From NCBI GenBank assembly GCA_964433065.1, contig CAYSPZ010000039.1, positions 1 through 14,785 of the forward strand: 14,785 bases of DNA. Reading direction: 5' to 3'. Positions 1 to 8,073 of this stretch are shown here, piece by piece. Every line of letters begins with the position of its first letter. The first letter of the stretch is position 1. Below the pieces are notes generated by a model. The model ran no database searches, was not told the DNA's origin, and saw only the letters and a list, made by a program, of their open reading frames with translations. Both the position numbers and the translations under genes were made by a program. This stretch comes from RGIG3009 sp964433065. GTDB lineage: Bacteria; Bacillota; Clostridia; Oscillospirales; Acutalibacteraceae.

Positions 1-7
1 GGTTATT

Positions 8-523
8 ATGAGAAAAGTACTATACGTCATACTGGCTTGTATTTTATGCGTGACTTGTTCGGCATGCGTTGCGGAGGATACGCCGTCAAAAGAAGCGGGG
101 GATGCAACGACCACCGTAGCGCAATCGGACGATACGTTTGGTTTAAATGAAACGGCGGTTTTTTCGGATTTGAAGATCACGGCACGACAGATAAAGGTAT
201 CGACGGGTAAAGATTTTTTTGAACCCGAAGCCGGAAACGTTTTTGTCGGAATTGAATTTGTTATTGAAAATATTTCGGACGAAGAGGTATCGGTCAGTTC
301 GTTACTTCAATTTGAAGGATATGTTGATGATGTGAAGAGTGACTATTCCGTAAGTGCGGCTTGTTGTTTCGATGACGGGACGCTTGACGGTAGTATCGCC
401 GTCGGAAAGAAGTTGGTCGGTTGGTATGCGCTTGAAGTGCCGCAAAACTGGGAAAGGATTGAAGTGAACTTTATTCCGTCGTTATTTTCGAGCAATCCGG
501 CAGTTTTTGTGTTTCAAGCATAA
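8..523 (+). CDS. Putative secreted lipoprotein, DUF4352-like
   Basis: This 171-residue protein has a basic start (MRK), a hydrophobic segment at about residues 4-19 and a Cys at residue 20 preceded by Ser-Ala, which fits a type II signal peptide, although the -3 position is Cys rather than the usual Leu. A short acidic and Thr/Ser-rich linker follows (about 21-45). The rest (about 46-170) is beta-rich, with phrases such as VFVGIEFVIENISDEEVSVSS and a late GWYALEVP, the pattern of the DUF4352/immunoglobulin-like domain of many Firmicute lipoproteins. Its role is unknown; it should be anchored on the outer face of the membrane. It lies 23 bases ahead of a small membrane protein and probably shares its transcript. 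Only seven bases precede the start, so its promoter and ribosome binding site cannot be judged. Confidence 0.75.
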   Translation: MRKVLYVILACILCVTCSACVAEDTPSKEAGDATTTVAQSDDTFGLNETAVFSDLKITARQIKVSTGKDFFEPEAGNVFVGIEFVIENISDEEVSVSSLLQFEGYVDDVKSDYSVSAACCFDDGTLDGSIAVGKKLVGWYALEVPQNWERIEVNFIPSLFSSNPAVFVFQA

Positions 524-546
524 GTCGTTGAGAGGAGAGAAGTAAA

Positions 547-927
547 ATGAAGAAAAGAAGTATTATGTTAGCGATCGTCACCTTGTTAGCCACGGCATAT
601 ACAGTGTACCTGTTTTGCTATTTTGTAGGCGGTACTTTGTCGACGAGTGGGTCTGAGGCGATCGGGGGAGCGATTGCGACTGCTCTTGTGTTACCCCACG
701 CGGTTATGTTTTTGATCGGTGCGGTTTTCGGGTGGATCGGTTATCTGCTCAAACAATCGTGGGCAGCCTTAGTGGCGGCGATCTTGTATTCGGTGGGAAC
801 GTTGTTTTTTCTTGCGTATTTTATGTTTGGTGCCCCGCTCTTGATAATGGGCTTCATTGGCTATGCGAATCAGAAAAAACTGAACAAACGTAACAAAGAA
901 ACGAATACGACCGAAACGGTCGAATAA
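547..927 (+). CDS. Small multi-pass membrane protein, unknown function
   Basis: The 126-residue product is mostly hydrophobic, with about four likely membrane segments (roughly residues 7-28, 39-62, 70-90 and 91-107) and a charged hydrophilic tail (KKLNKRNKETNTTETVE). I do not recognise a family. The start is supported by an AGGAG site at about 533-537. The gene follows the lipoprotein gene at a 23-base distance and is followed after about 40 bases by an intrinsic terminator, so the pair looks like one transcript. A joint role at the cell surface is only inferred from this adjacency. Confidence 0.7.
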   Translation: MKKRSIMLAIVTLLATAYTVYLFCYFVGGTLSTSGSEAIGGAIATALVLPHAVMFLIGAVFGWIGYLLKQSWAALVAAILYSVGTLFFLAYFMFGAPLLIMGFIGYANQKKLNKRNKETNTTETVE

Positions 928-970
928 ACCTTATACACAGCACGTACTCGAATTGGGACAAATGATAGAA

Positions 971-1000
971 AACTCCAAGGAATTCCTTGGAGTTTTTCTT
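971..1000 (+). terminator. Intrinsic terminator
   Basis: The perfect palindrome at 971-994 (stem AACTCCAAGG with an AATT centre) is followed by a T-rich run TTTTTCTT. It closes the lipoprotein/membrane-protein unit and separates it from the promoter that starts at 999. Confidence 0.85.
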
Positions 1001-1027
1001 GCTTACGGGTGTAAAATATGGTATAAT
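999..1027 (+). promoter_or_regulatory. Promoter of the cyclase-family gene
   Basis: TTGCTT (999-1004) and a perfect TATAAT (1022-1027) lie 17 bases apart. An AGGAGGG ribosome binding site at 1039-1045 comes five bases before the ATG at 1051. This is a sigma-A-type promoter. Confidence 0.75.
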
Positions 1028-1050
1028 GTGGGAAGTTTAGGAGGGATCGT

Positions 1051-1662
1051 ATGGATTTCATCGATATTACCCGCGAATTGTTGGCGGCACCCGTCTATCC
1101 CGGTGACCCTGCGCCGGAACTCAAACCGTTGCACCGTATCGCGTGGGGGGATGCCGGTAACACCACCGCCATTTCAATGTGTTTGCATAACGGGACGCAT
1201 ATGGATGCCCCTCGTCACTTTATCACCGGCGGTACGGCGGCGGATCAGGTGCCGTTCGACTGGTGTATCGGCGAATGCGTGGTGGTCGAATGTAACGGTC
1301 TGTTGCTCGGCGATCAGGCGGAAGAGTTGCTTCCGTACCTTAAAAAGCGGGTGTTGTTTAAGGGTGACGTGCAACTCACCCCCAGTGCGGCATTCGTGTT
1401 ATCGGGCGCAGGGATCGTGTTGCTCGGCGTTGAAAGTCAATCGGTCGCGCCTCCTGAATATTCCGCCGAGGTACATCGGCAGTTGCTCGGTGCCGATATG
1501 GCGTTACTGGAAGGGTTGGATCTGTCCAAAGCGAAGACCGATGTGCCGTACCTGTTGATCGCGGCACCGCTCAAGATCGCCGCCGCAGACGGAACACCCG
1601 TTCGCGCGATCCTGGTGGAACCACAACGTATCGACTGGGACGAAAATGTGTGGGGAATTTGA
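1051..1662 (+). CDS. Cyclase family protein (kynurenine formamidase-like metal hydrolase)
   Basis: The 203-residue product carries the cyclase-family (Pfam Cyclase, KynB-like) signature. DITRELL and YPGD occur near the N terminus, and HNGTHMDAPRHF follows at residues 46-57, where His46, His50 and Asp52 are the expected metal ligands and His56 the catalytic His. The second acidic ligand is probably Glu154 in LLEGLDLS. The length is typical of the family, whose characterised members hydrolyse amides such as N-formylkynurenine or cyclic substrates. No tryptophan-degradation genes lie nearby, so the substrate is unknown and calling it KynB would be over-annotation. It has its own promoter and a strong ribosome binding site. 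Confidence 0.85.
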   Translation: MDFIDITRELLAAPVYPGDPAPELKPLHRIAWGDAGNTTAISMCLHNGTHMDAPRHFITGGTAADQVPFDWCIGECVVVECNGLLLGDQAEELLPYLKKRVLFKGDVQLTPSAAFVLSGAGIVLLGVESQSVAPPEYSAEVHRQLLGADMALLEGLDLSKAKTDVPYLLIAAPLKIAAADGTPVRAILVEPQRIDWDENVWGI

Positions 1663-1680
1663 TAAAATCCCCGAAAGACC

Positions 1681-1709
1681 TTGCAAAGGCAAGAACCGTG
1701 TGATACAAT
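1681..1709 (+). promoter_or_regulatory. Promoter of asnA
   Basis: TTGCAA (1681-1686) and TACAAT (1704-1709) are separated by 17 bases. The site lies between the end of the cyclase gene and the asnA start, which indicates independent expression. Confidence 0.7.
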
Positions 1710-1742
1710 GCAAAGGTATTTGCAGTGAAGAGAGGATCAACG

Positions 1743-2759
1743 ATGAGCAGTACTTATCGACTTTGTATTCCGGACGGGTATCATTCCGATCTGGATATTT
1801 TGGAAACTGAAAAAGCCATCAAACTGTTGAAAGACGAGTTCGAGGATCATCTGGCAAAGACCTTGGCACTCACCCGTGTTTCGGCACCCTTGTTCGTACA
1901 CCCCGAAAGCGGTCTGAATGATAACCTGAGCGGTGTGGAACGGGCGGTCAGTTTTGATATTTTAGGTGACGGCTCAATGGCGGAAGTGGTGCACTCTCTC
2001 GCGAAATGGAAACGGTTGGCACTGCAACGCTACGGTGTAGCGGTCGGACACGGTCTGTATACCGATATGAATGCCATTCGCCGCGACGAAGTGACCGATA
2101 ACCTGCATTCGTTGTACGTTGATCAGTGGGACTGGGAAAAGGTGATCCGCCGTGAAGAACGGACGGTGGAAACGTTACAGACCATCGTTAAACAGATCTA
2201 CGGTGTGTTCCGCAGTGTGGAAGCGATCGCGTGCGGTCAATACGATTGCCTGCAACCCAAACTGCCCGAAACCATCACTTTTATCACCACGCAGGAACTG
2301 GAAGACGCGTATCCCGATCTGACCCCGTCCGAACGCGAAAAGGCTGCCGCCAAACGCTACGGTGCGATCTTCCTGATGCAGATCGGCGGTGCGTTGCGTT
2401 CGGGTGAACGTCACGACAGCCGCGCACCCGACTACGACGATTGGCAGTTAAACGGGGATATCATTTTCTATTATCCGTTGCTCGACCGCGCGTTCGAAGT
2501 ATCGTCGATGGGTATCCGCGTAGACGAGGAATCGCTCAAAAAGCAGTTGGAACTGTCGGGTTGTACCGACCGCGCCGAGTTACCGTTTCAGAAAGCGTTG
2601 CTGAACGGCGAATTGCCGCTCACGGTCGGCGGCGGTATCGGTCAGTCGCGTTTGTGTATGTTCTTCCTCAACAAAGCACATATCGGTGAAGTGCAGGCAT
2701 CCTTGTGGCCGCAAGAGATGTTAGACGAGTGTAACGAGGCAGGAATTCCGCTTTTATAA
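1743..2759 (+). CDS. asnA: Aspartate-ammonia ligase (asparagine synthetase A)
   Basis: AsnA makes asparagine in the cytoplasm from aspartate, ammonia and ATP through a beta-aspartyl-AMP intermediate; it is related to class II aspartyl/asparaginyl-tRNA synthetases. The product shows the family blocks in order: SAPLFV with GLNDNLSGVERAVSFDI, GLYTDMNAIRRDE with DNLHSLYVDQWDWE, LPETITFITTQELEDAYPDL, RYGAIFLMQIGG, and the C-terminal GGGIGQSRLCMFFL ATP-site motif followed by GEVQASLWP. I chose the ATG at 1743 (338 residues; E. coli AsnA has 330) because an AGAGG site at about 1731-1735 precedes it. The in-frame GTG at 1725 would put that site inside the gene. Confidence 0.97.
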   Translation: MSSTYRLCIPDGYHSDLDILETEKAIKLLKDEFEDHLAKTLALTRVSAPLFVHPESGLNDNLSGVERAVSFDILGDGSMAEVVHSLAKWKRLALQRYGVAVGHGLYTDMNAIRRDEVTDNLHSLYVDQWDWEKVIRREERTVETLQTIVKQIYGVFRSVEAIACGQYDCLQPKLPETITFITTQELEDAYPDLTPSEREKAAAKRYGAIFLMQIGGALRSGERHDSRAPDYDDWQLNGDIIFYYPLLDRAFEVSSMGIRVDEESLKKQLELSGCTDRAELPFQKALLNGELPLTVGGGIGQSRLCMFFLNKAHIGEVQASLWPQEMLDECNEAGIPLL

Positions 2760-2799
2760 GTCAATTTTGAAAAAAATTTAATTATTTTGCAAATTATGC

Positions 2800-2828
2800 T
2801 TGATTTTTTTGTCCGTATTCATTATAAT
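2800..2828 (+). promoter_or_regulatory. Promoter of tRNA-Ser (and possibly rpmE)
   Basis: TTGATT (2800-2805) and a perfect TATAAT (2823-2828) lie 17 bases apart in an AT-rich stretch, 24 bases before the mature tRNA 5' end. Confidence 0.75.
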
Positions 2829-2852
2829 AATTTAGCGCCGTTTTGCGGACAC

Positions 2853-2943
2853 GGAGAGTTGGCTGAGTGGTCGAAGGCGCACGATTGGAAATCGTGTGTA
2901 CGTTTAAAGCGTACCTAGGGTTCAAATCCCTAACTCTCCGCCA
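2853..2943 (+). tRNA. tRNA-Ser (anticodon GGA)
   Basis: The acceptor stem GGAGAGT (2853-2859) pairs with ACTCTCC (2933-2939), followed by discriminator G and an encoded CCA (2941-2943). The anticodon stem CACGA/TCGTG encloses a loop with anticodon GGA at 2887-2889. A long extra arm of the class II type follows, and the T-arm contains GGTTCAAATCC. It reads UCC/UCU codons. Confidence 0.97.
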
Positions 2944-3004
2944 TTGATTTCAACGAAGAAACATCTTCGATATGGAATACAAGCTTCTGAAAGAGGTGAA
3001 ACGA

Positions 3005-3214
3005 ATGAAAGAGAATATTCATCCGAAGTACGAGAAAACCACCATCACCTGCGCTTGCGGTGAGGTCATCGAGACTTCCTCCACCAAAGAGAATATCCGC
3101 GTGGAAATCTGCTCGAAATGCCATCCCTTCCTCACCGGCAGACAGAAGCTGGTCGATCCCGCTGGCCGGGTCGACCGTTTTAACAAGCGTTTCGGTATCA
3201 AAGAGAGCAAATAA
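3005..3214 (+). CDS. rpmE: Large ribosomal subunit protein bL31 (zinc-binding type)
   Basis: The 69-residue product is a full-length L31. It has Cys16 and Cys18 (CACGE) and Cys36 and Cys39 (CSKCHPF), the zinc-binding C+ form, followed by FLTGRQKLVDPAGRVDRFNKRF. The protein sits on the 50S subunit and contributes to the bridge with the 30S head. The start at 3005 is set by AGAGGTG just upstream and by homology; an in-frame ATG at 2972 would add ten unsupported residues. No clear promoter separates it from tRNA-Ser, so the two may be co-transcribed. A terminator follows 13 bases after the stop. Confidence 0.97.
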   Translation: MKENIHPKYEKTTITCACGEVIETSSTKENIRVEICSKCHPFLTGRQKLVDPAGRVDRFNKRFGIKESK

Positions 3215-3227
3215 TCGTCTCTATGAG

Positions 3228-3255
3228 GGCAGTGCAGTATTGCACTGCCTTTTCT
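3228..3255 (+). terminator. Intrinsic terminator after rpmE
   Basis: A nine-pair stem, GGCAGTGCA (3228-3236) with TGCACTGCC (3241-3249), encloses a GTAT loop and is followed by TTTTCTC. Confidence 0.9.
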
Positions 3256-3284
3256 CGTAGAGTGGCAAAGAAAGGCGGGAGAGC

Positions 3285-3908
3285 GTGGAAAACAGTTACA
3301 AAACCATCAAACAAGCGGCACAGGCGGAGTACGTGGAATCCCGTTCCCGCTTTATCGCCACCATCAAACCGGTTACCACCGAAGAACAGGCACTGTCGGC
3401 GATCGCGGCGCTGAAAAAACAGTATTGGGATGCGCGGCACAACGTGTATGCGTACGTGTTGCGCGACGAGCGCATCGCCCGCAGTACCGACGACGGGGAA
3501 CCTCAGGGAACTGCGGGAATGCCCGTTTTAGACGTGTTGCAAAAACAAGGACTCACCGATTGCCTCGTGGTGGTAACGCGGTATTTCGGCGGTATCTTGC
3601 TCGGTACGGGCGGGTTGGTTCGCGCCTATTCCAAAAGTGCGTCGCTCGCGGTGGAAGCCGCAGGGATCACCGTGCGGCGGTTGTGTGCCGTCGGGACGGT
3701 GGAATGTGACTATGCCGATTACGGGCGGGTACAACCGCTCGTTCCGCAGTTTAACGGGTGTGTTGACGACTCGACGTTCGAACAGGCGGTCACGCTTTCG
3801 TTTCATCTGCCGCTTGAAGAGGTGGACGGGTTCTGTAAACAACTGACCGAAATTTCAGCGGGACGGTTGCATTTTCAAAAACAAAGCGAAGAATTTTATA
3901 ATTTCTGA
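3285..3908 (+). CDS. YigZ family protein (UPF0029/IMPACT)
   Basis: The 207-residue product matches the bacterial YigZ/IMPACT family, of usual length. The N-terminal domain contains FIATIKPV, WDARHNVYAYVL and the signature RSTDDGEPQGTAGMP (about residues 66-80), then VTRYFGGILLGTGGLVRAYS (97-116), a glycine-rich motif diagnostic of UPF0029. The C-terminal ferredoxin-like domain (about 140-205) is present. Biochemical function is not settled; eukaryotic IMPACT acts in translational control. The start is a GTG with a moderate AGGCGGG site upstream. It follows the rpmE terminator by only about 30 bases with no clear promoter, so read-through or a weak promoter must supply it. No terminator is visible before the next gene. 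Confidence 0.9.
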   Translation: MENSYKTIKQAAQAEYVESRSRFIATIKPVTTEEQALSAIAALKKQYWDARHNVYAYVLRDERIARSTDDGEPQGTAGMPVLDVLQKQGLTDCLVVVTRYFGGILLGTGGLVRAYSKSASLAVEAAGITVRRLCAVGTVECDYADYGRVQPLVPQFNGCVDDSTFEQAVTLSFHLPLEEVDGFCKQLTEISAGRLHFQKQSEEFYNF

Positions 3909-3985
3909 AAATTTTTAAAATAAATAAAGGGATTCTGTCTTTTTTTGCGTATAAAGAGATAGAAGAGTGGAAAGGTGGGACACGT

Positions 3986-4999
3986 ATGTTACCACGGGAA
4001 TACAGTGAACAGACCGAACGGCAGGTGTTATCCAAGCGGGCGGCATTGGCATGTGAAAGCAAAGGACGGGCAACACCCGAAACACCGTGTGATTTCCGCA
4101 CGGATTTTCAACGCGACCGTGACAGGGTATTGCACAGCAAAGCGTTTCGTCGTCTGAAACACAAAACGCAGGTGTTCTTGTCACCGGAAGGGGATCATTA
4201 CCGTACCCGCCTGACCCACACGTTGGAGGTATCGCAGATCGCGCGTACCATCGCCCGCGCCTTGCGGTTAAACGAGGATCTGACCGAAGCGATCGCATTG
4301 GCGCACGATCTGGGACATACCCCGTTCGGTCACGCGGGAGAGCGGGCGCTCAACCGTTGTATGGAAGACGGGTTCCGCCACTACGAACAGGGTGTTCGGG
4401 TGGTCGAGCGACTGGAAAACGGCGGTAAAGGCTTGAACCTTACGTGGGAAGTGCGTAACGGGATCTTGTGCCACACGACGGGCGAACAAGCCGCTACGTT
4501 GGAAGGGCGTATCGTGCGGTTGGCAGATCACGTGGCATATATCAACCACGACATTGACGACGCGATCCGTGCAGGTGTGTTTTCCGAAGCGGATATTCCA
4601 CAGGACATCACCGAGATTCTGGGTGCTACCCGTGCAAAGCGGTTTGACACCTTGATCTCGTCGGTGGTTGCCAACAGCGGTGACGATATTTGTATGGCAC
4701 CCGACGTACAGGTGGCATTCGACAGTATTCATACCTTTATGTTTGAACGGTTGTATCACGATCCGATCGCCAAAAACGAAGAGAAAAAAGTGGACAAGTT
4801 TATCCGACGGTTATTTGATTGGATGTGCGAACATCCCGAACAATTGCCCGAAGAATACCGCCGTATCGCCGAGCGTGAGGGAATCGCGCGCGGCGTATGC
4901 GATTACATTGCGGGTATGACCGATAATTTCGCGTTGGAGGTCTACCACGATCTGTTTATCCCGAAAGGATGGCCGGTACAACGGCAACTTTCGATTTGA
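3986..4999 (+). CDS. dgt: Deoxyguanosinetriphosphate triphosphohydrolase-like HD protein
   Basis: The 337-residue product is an HD-domain dNTP triphosphohydrolase, an enzyme family that splits dNTPs to deoxynucleoside plus triphosphate. The start shows the family block DFRTDFQRDRDRVLHSKAFRRLKHKTQVF. The metal-binding residues are His78 (RTRLTHTLEV), His107-Asp108 (ALAHDLGHTPFGH) and probably Asp181 (LADHVAYINHDIDD). The length fits the short dgt-like subfamily found in Firmicutes rather than the roughly 500-residue E. coli Dgt, so nucleotide specificity is uncertain. An AAAGGTGG site (3971-3978) supports the ATG at 3986. It lies 21 bases ahead of dnaG, an arrangement recurrent in Clostridia that links dNTP pool control with replication priming. 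Confidence 0.93.
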   Translation: MLPREYSEQTERQVLSKRAALACESKGRATPETPCDFRTDFQRDRDRVLHSKAFRRLKHKTQVFLSPEGDHYRTRLTHTLEVSQIARTIARALRLNEDLTEAIALAHDLGHTPFGHAGERALNRCMEDGFRHYEQGVRVVERLENGGKGLNLTWEVRNGILCHTTGEQAATLEGRIVRLADHVAYINHDIDDAIRAGVFSEADIPQDITEILGATRAKRFDTLISSVVANSGDDICMAPDVQVAFDSIHTFMFERLYHDPIAKNEEKKVDKFIRRLFDWMCEHPEQLPEEYRRIAEREGIARGVCDYIAGMTDNFALEVYHDLFIPKGWPVQRQLSI

Positions 5000-5020
5000 A
5001 TTTGAGAAAGGAGGAAGACG

Positions 5021-6781
5021 ATGCTTCCCGATAGTTTCATTCAAGAACTCATTGCCAAAAACGATATCGAAAGCGTTGTGTCCTCCTACGTTTCGATGAA
5101 ACGGCGCGGACGAAATCTGGTCGGGTTATGCCCGTTTCACGGCGAGAAAACACCTTCCTTTAACCTGTATCCCGAAACGGCATCCTTTTACTGTTTCGGC
5201 TGCGGCGCGGGCGGTGACGTGATCACCTTTATCAAGCGCATTGAGAATTTGAGTTATATTGATGCCGTCAAGTTTTTAGCGGATCGGGTAGGTATGACCA
5301 TGCCCGAACACACCTTTGACGATACGGCATCCAAACAACGCGTACGTATCCTGGAAGCCAACCGTGAAGCGGCGCGGCTGTACCATTCGGTATTGTATTC
5401 GGCGCAGGGGAAGACCGCGCTCGACTACTATCACAGCCGCGGGTACACCGACGCGACCATCAAACATTTCGGACTCGGATATGCGCCCGACAGTTTCTGG
5501 TTCCTGCGTGACGAGTTGCGCAAAAAAGGATACCACGACGAAGAATTGCGCGTCGCGTGGTTGTGCGGATTGAGTCAAAAGGGGTCGCTTTACGACCTGT
5601 TCCGCAACCGCGTAATGATTCCCATCATCGACGTGAGAGGGAATGTGATCGCATTCGGCGGTCGTGTGCTTGACGATTCCAAACCGAAATACCTAAACTC
5701 GGGCGAAACACCCGTGTTTAAGAAGACCAACAACCTATTCGCGCTCAATTTTGCGAAGCAGAGTACCCAGAAACAATTGATCCTGTGCGAAGGATATATG
5801 GACGTTATTGCGTTGCATCAAGCGGGATTTACCAACGCGGTGGCGGCACTCGGCACGTCGTTTACGGCGGATCACGCGCGGTTGATGGCGCGGTATACCG
5901 ACGAGGCGATTTTGATCTTTGACGCGGATGCGGCAGGACAAAAAGGCGCGCAACGGGCGATCGGTCTGTTGCGCGAGGTGGGAATGCGTATCCGTTTGGT
6001 GACCATTCCCGACGGAAAAGATCCCGACGAATTCATCCGTAAAAACGGGGCAGAGCGGTTCCGCCTGTTGATCGAACGGTCGGCAAACGACGTGGAATAT
6101 CGGTTGATGGAACTCGGCAAACGGCATCTGCTCAACACGTCCGACGGGAAAGTAGCGTACCTCAAAGAGGTTGCGTCGGTGTTGGCGGAGTTACACAACC
6201 CGTTGGAACGGGAAGTGTATGCGACGCGGGTGGCAAACGATTTAGGTGTGTCGAAAGACAATTTGTTGTTACAGATCGCGGGTCAGGTAAAACAAAAGCA
6301 ACGTCAAAAACAGGATCGGCAGATGTCGCAGATTGTGCGAAATTCGGAGGAAATGACCAAAAAAGCCAACCCCGAAGCGGCCAAAGCGGTTCGTGCCGCC
6401 AGTGCGGAGGAAGCGTTGCTCGGTATGTTGCTTATCCATCCCGATTATTTGACGGCGGTGCAACCGTTGCTTTCGGCGGACGAGATGATCACGGCATTCA
6501 ATCGACGGTTGTACGAAACGTTTTTGCGACGTCGGGAAGAGGGGAAAATGATCGAGTTATCCCTGTTATCCGAGGAATACAATGCCGAAGAAATGTCGTA
6601 TATTTCCAAAATGATGCGCGACGCGCGTGAGCGGTCGAAGACATCGTCGGTGGAAGAGGCAAAACAGTATGTTCAGGTCATTAAACGGGAACACCAGTTA
6701 CGCGGACTTAATGATCCGACGTCACTGACACCCGAAGAGATACAACAAAAGTTGCAGACGATGAAACAAATGAAACAATAG
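5021..6781 (+). CDS. dnaG: DNA primase
   Basis: The 586-residue product is a complete DnaG, which synthesises RNA primers at the replication fork with the DnaB-type helicase. The N-terminal CHC2 zinc finger has Cys37, His40, Cys58 and Cys61. The catalytic core follows, with the FGGRVL motif near residue 213, the TOPRIM glutamate Glu257 in CEGYMDVIAL and the acidic pair Asp301/Asp303 in FDADAAGQKG, then IPDGKDPDEFI. The C-terminal part (about 440-586) is the helicase-binding region. The start has a perfect AAAGGAGG site (5007-5014). The gene sits between dgt (21 bases) and rpoD (15 bases) in the conserved macromolecular-synthesis operon. Confidence 0.98.
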   Translation: MLPDSFIQELIAKNDIESVVSSYVSMKRRGRNLVGLCPFHGEKTPSFNLYPETASFYCFGCGAGGDVITFIKRIENLSYIDAVKFLADRVGMTMPEHTFDDTASKQRVRILEANREAARLYHSVLYSAQGKTALDYYHSRGYTDATIKHFGLGYAPDSFWFLRDELRKKGYHDEELRVAWLCGLSQKGSLYDLFRNRVMIPIIDVRGNVIAFGGRVLDDSKPKYLNSGETPVFKKTNNLFALNFAKQSTQKQLILCEGYMDVIALHQAGFTNAVAALGTSFTADHARLMARYTDEAILIFDADAAGQKGAQRAIGLLREVGMRIRLVTIPDGKDPDEFIRKNGAERFRLLIERSANDVEYRLMELGKRHLLNTSDGKVAYLKEVASVLAELHNPLEREVYATRVANDLGVSKDNLLLQIAGQVKQKQRQKQDRQMSQIVRNSEEMTKKANPEAAKAVRAASAEEALLGMLLIHPDYLTAVQPLLSADEMITAFNRRLYETFLRRREEGKMIELSLLSEEYNAEEMSYISKMMRDARERSKTSSVEEAKQYVQVIKREHQLRGLNDPTSLTPEEIQQKLQTMKQMKQ

Positions 6782-6796
6782 AAAGAGGAATGCACA

Positions 6797-7969
6797 ATGG
6801 GTGACAACAAAAACGATATTCTCAAAGAGGTTACCAGTAATTCGCTGATGAGCGAAGACGACCTGCTCAACGTATCGCTTGTGAAAAAGGACAAAAAGAC
6901 GTTGTTCAACGAATTGGTCGAACTCGGACGGTCGAAGGGCAAACTGACCACGCAGGAAATTATGGATGCGATGGAAAGTGTCGATTTTGATCCCGAGCAG
7001 ATGGACAAACTGTACGAAACGCTCGAAAGTTTCAACGTGGAAGTGGTGGACGATTTCAGTGAGACCGCTTTCAACGATATGGAATTTGTACTGGAAACAC
7101 CCGAAACCGAAGAAGAGGATGCCGACGGCGCGGATGCGATCGCGATCGACGATCCGGTCAAGGTATATCTGAAAGAGATCGGTCGTGTGCCGCTCTTGTC
7201 ACCAGAAGAGGAGATCGAGTTGTCCATCAAGATCGTGGCGGGGGATGAGCGTGCGAAAAAACGGTTGTCCGAAGCGAACCTGCGTTTGGTGGTCAGCATT
7301 GCGAAACGGTATGTCGGGCGGGGTATGCAGTTCCTTGACTTGATCCAGGAAGGTAACCTCGGTCTGATCAAAGCGGTGGAGAAGTTCGATTATACCAAAG
7401 GGTTCAAATTCTCGACCTACGCGACGTGGTGGATCCGTCAGGCGATCACCCGTGCGATCGCCGATCAGGCGCGTACCATTCGTATTCCCGTGCATATGGT
7501 GGAAACCATCAACAAGGTGAAAAAAATATCCAGTCAGTTGCTGCACAAAAACGGTCACGAACCGACGGCGGAAGAGATTGCGGTGGAGTTGGATATGTCC
7601 CCCGAAAAGGTGCGCGAAATTATGCGTGTCGCACAGGAACCTGTTTCGCTGGAAACCCCCATCGGTGAGGAAGAGGACAGTCACCTGGGCGACTTTATTC
7701 CCGACGATGAAGCCCCTGCGCCTGCGGATGCCGCATCGCATCTATTGTTAAAAGAACAGTTGCGTGACGTGCTGAGTTCGCTCACTCCGCGTGAAGAGAA
7801 AGTGTTGTCGTTGCGGTTTGGTCTGGAAGACGGCCGTCCGCGTACGCTCGAAGAGGTCGGTAAAGAATTTGACGTCACGCGTGAGCGTATTCGTCAGATC
7901 GAAGCCAAAGCGTTGCGCAAACTGCGTCATCCCAGTCGCAGTAAGAAATTAAAAGATTTCTTGGATTGA
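6797..7969 (+). CDS. rpoD: RNA polymerase primary sigma factor (sigma-70/SigA)
   Basis: The 390-residue product is the housekeeping sigma factor. An acidic N-terminal region (1-115) includes a region 1.1-like stretch. Region 1.2 starts near residue 118 (DDPVKVYLKEIGRVPLLS). Region 2 (about 154-225) contains NLRLVVSIAKRYVGRGM, FLDLIQEGNLGLIKAV and FSTYATWWIRQAITRAI, the -10 recognition and melting helices. Region 3 follows (PVHMVETINKVKK). Region 4 (about 317-390) contains LTPREEKVLSLRFGL and the -35 helix-turn-helix VGKEFDVTRERIRQIEAKAL. Length and the Gram-positive lack of a long spacer after region 1 agree with SigA of Bacillus and Clostridium. An AAAGAGGA ribosome binding site precedes the ATG. 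It is the last gene of the dgt-dnaG-rpoD unit. Confidence 0.98.
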   Translation: MGDNKNDILKEVTSNSLMSEDDLLNVSLVKKDKKTLFNELVELGRSKGKLTTQEIMDAMESVDFDPEQMDKLYETLESFNVEVVDDFSETAFNDMEFVLETPETEEEDADGADAIAIDDPVKVYLKEIGRVPLLSPEEEIELSIKIVAGDERAKKRLSEANLRLVVSIAKRYVGRGMQFLDLIQEGNLGLIKAVEKFDYTKGFKFSTYATWWIRQAITRAIADQARTIRIPVHMVETINKVKKISSQLLHKNGHEPTAEEIAVELDMSPEKVREIMRVAQEPVSLETPIGEEEDSHLGDFIPDDEAPAPADAASHLLLKEQLRDVLSSLTPREEKVLSLRFGLEDGRPRTLEEVGKEFDVTRERIRQIEAKALRKLRHPSRSKKLKDFLD

Positions 7970-7990
7970 CGGTGTTTTTCGCAAAAACAC

Positions 7991-8018
7991 TTGACATTCA
8001 ACAATTTTGTGGTAAAAT
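7991..8018 (+). promoter_or_regulatory. Promoter of the tRNA pair
   Basis: A perfect TTGACA (7991-7996) and TAAAAT (8013-8018) are separated by 16 bases, 55 bases before the first tRNA. A small AT-rich hairpin (7972-7990) lies between rpoD and this promoter but has no T-run behind it. Confidence 0.75.
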
Positions 8019-8073
8019 AAATCCCGTGCCTGCGGTATCTTAAACGGAACCACCGCCTGCGCGGGTGCTATTT

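Noticed and set aside
953..1558. 201-codon open frame on the plus strand overlapping the cyclase gene
   Set aside because: It runs through the terminator and promoter at 971-1027, has no ribosome binding site, and its Cys/Arg-rich product looks like an off-frame reading of the cyclase gene.
1051..1662. Naming the cyclase-family gene kynB
   Set aside because: The metal-site motif is shared by many hydrolases of this family, and there is no tryptophan or kynurenine pathway context.
3901..3960. Promoter for dgt (TATAAA at 3950-3955)
   Set aside because: No acceptable -35 element lies 15-19 bases upstream; the region is simply AT-rich, so I did not annotate a promoter.
6673..7371. 232-codon open frame on the minus strand
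   Set aside because: It lies antisense to the end of dnaG and the start of rpoD, is Ser-rich in the manner of shadow frames, and both plus-strand genes are certain.
7972..7990. Terminator after rpoD
   Set aside because: GTGTTTTT/AAAAACAC forms a hairpin, but it is AT-rich and followed directly by the TTGACA of the tRNA promoter rather than a T-run.
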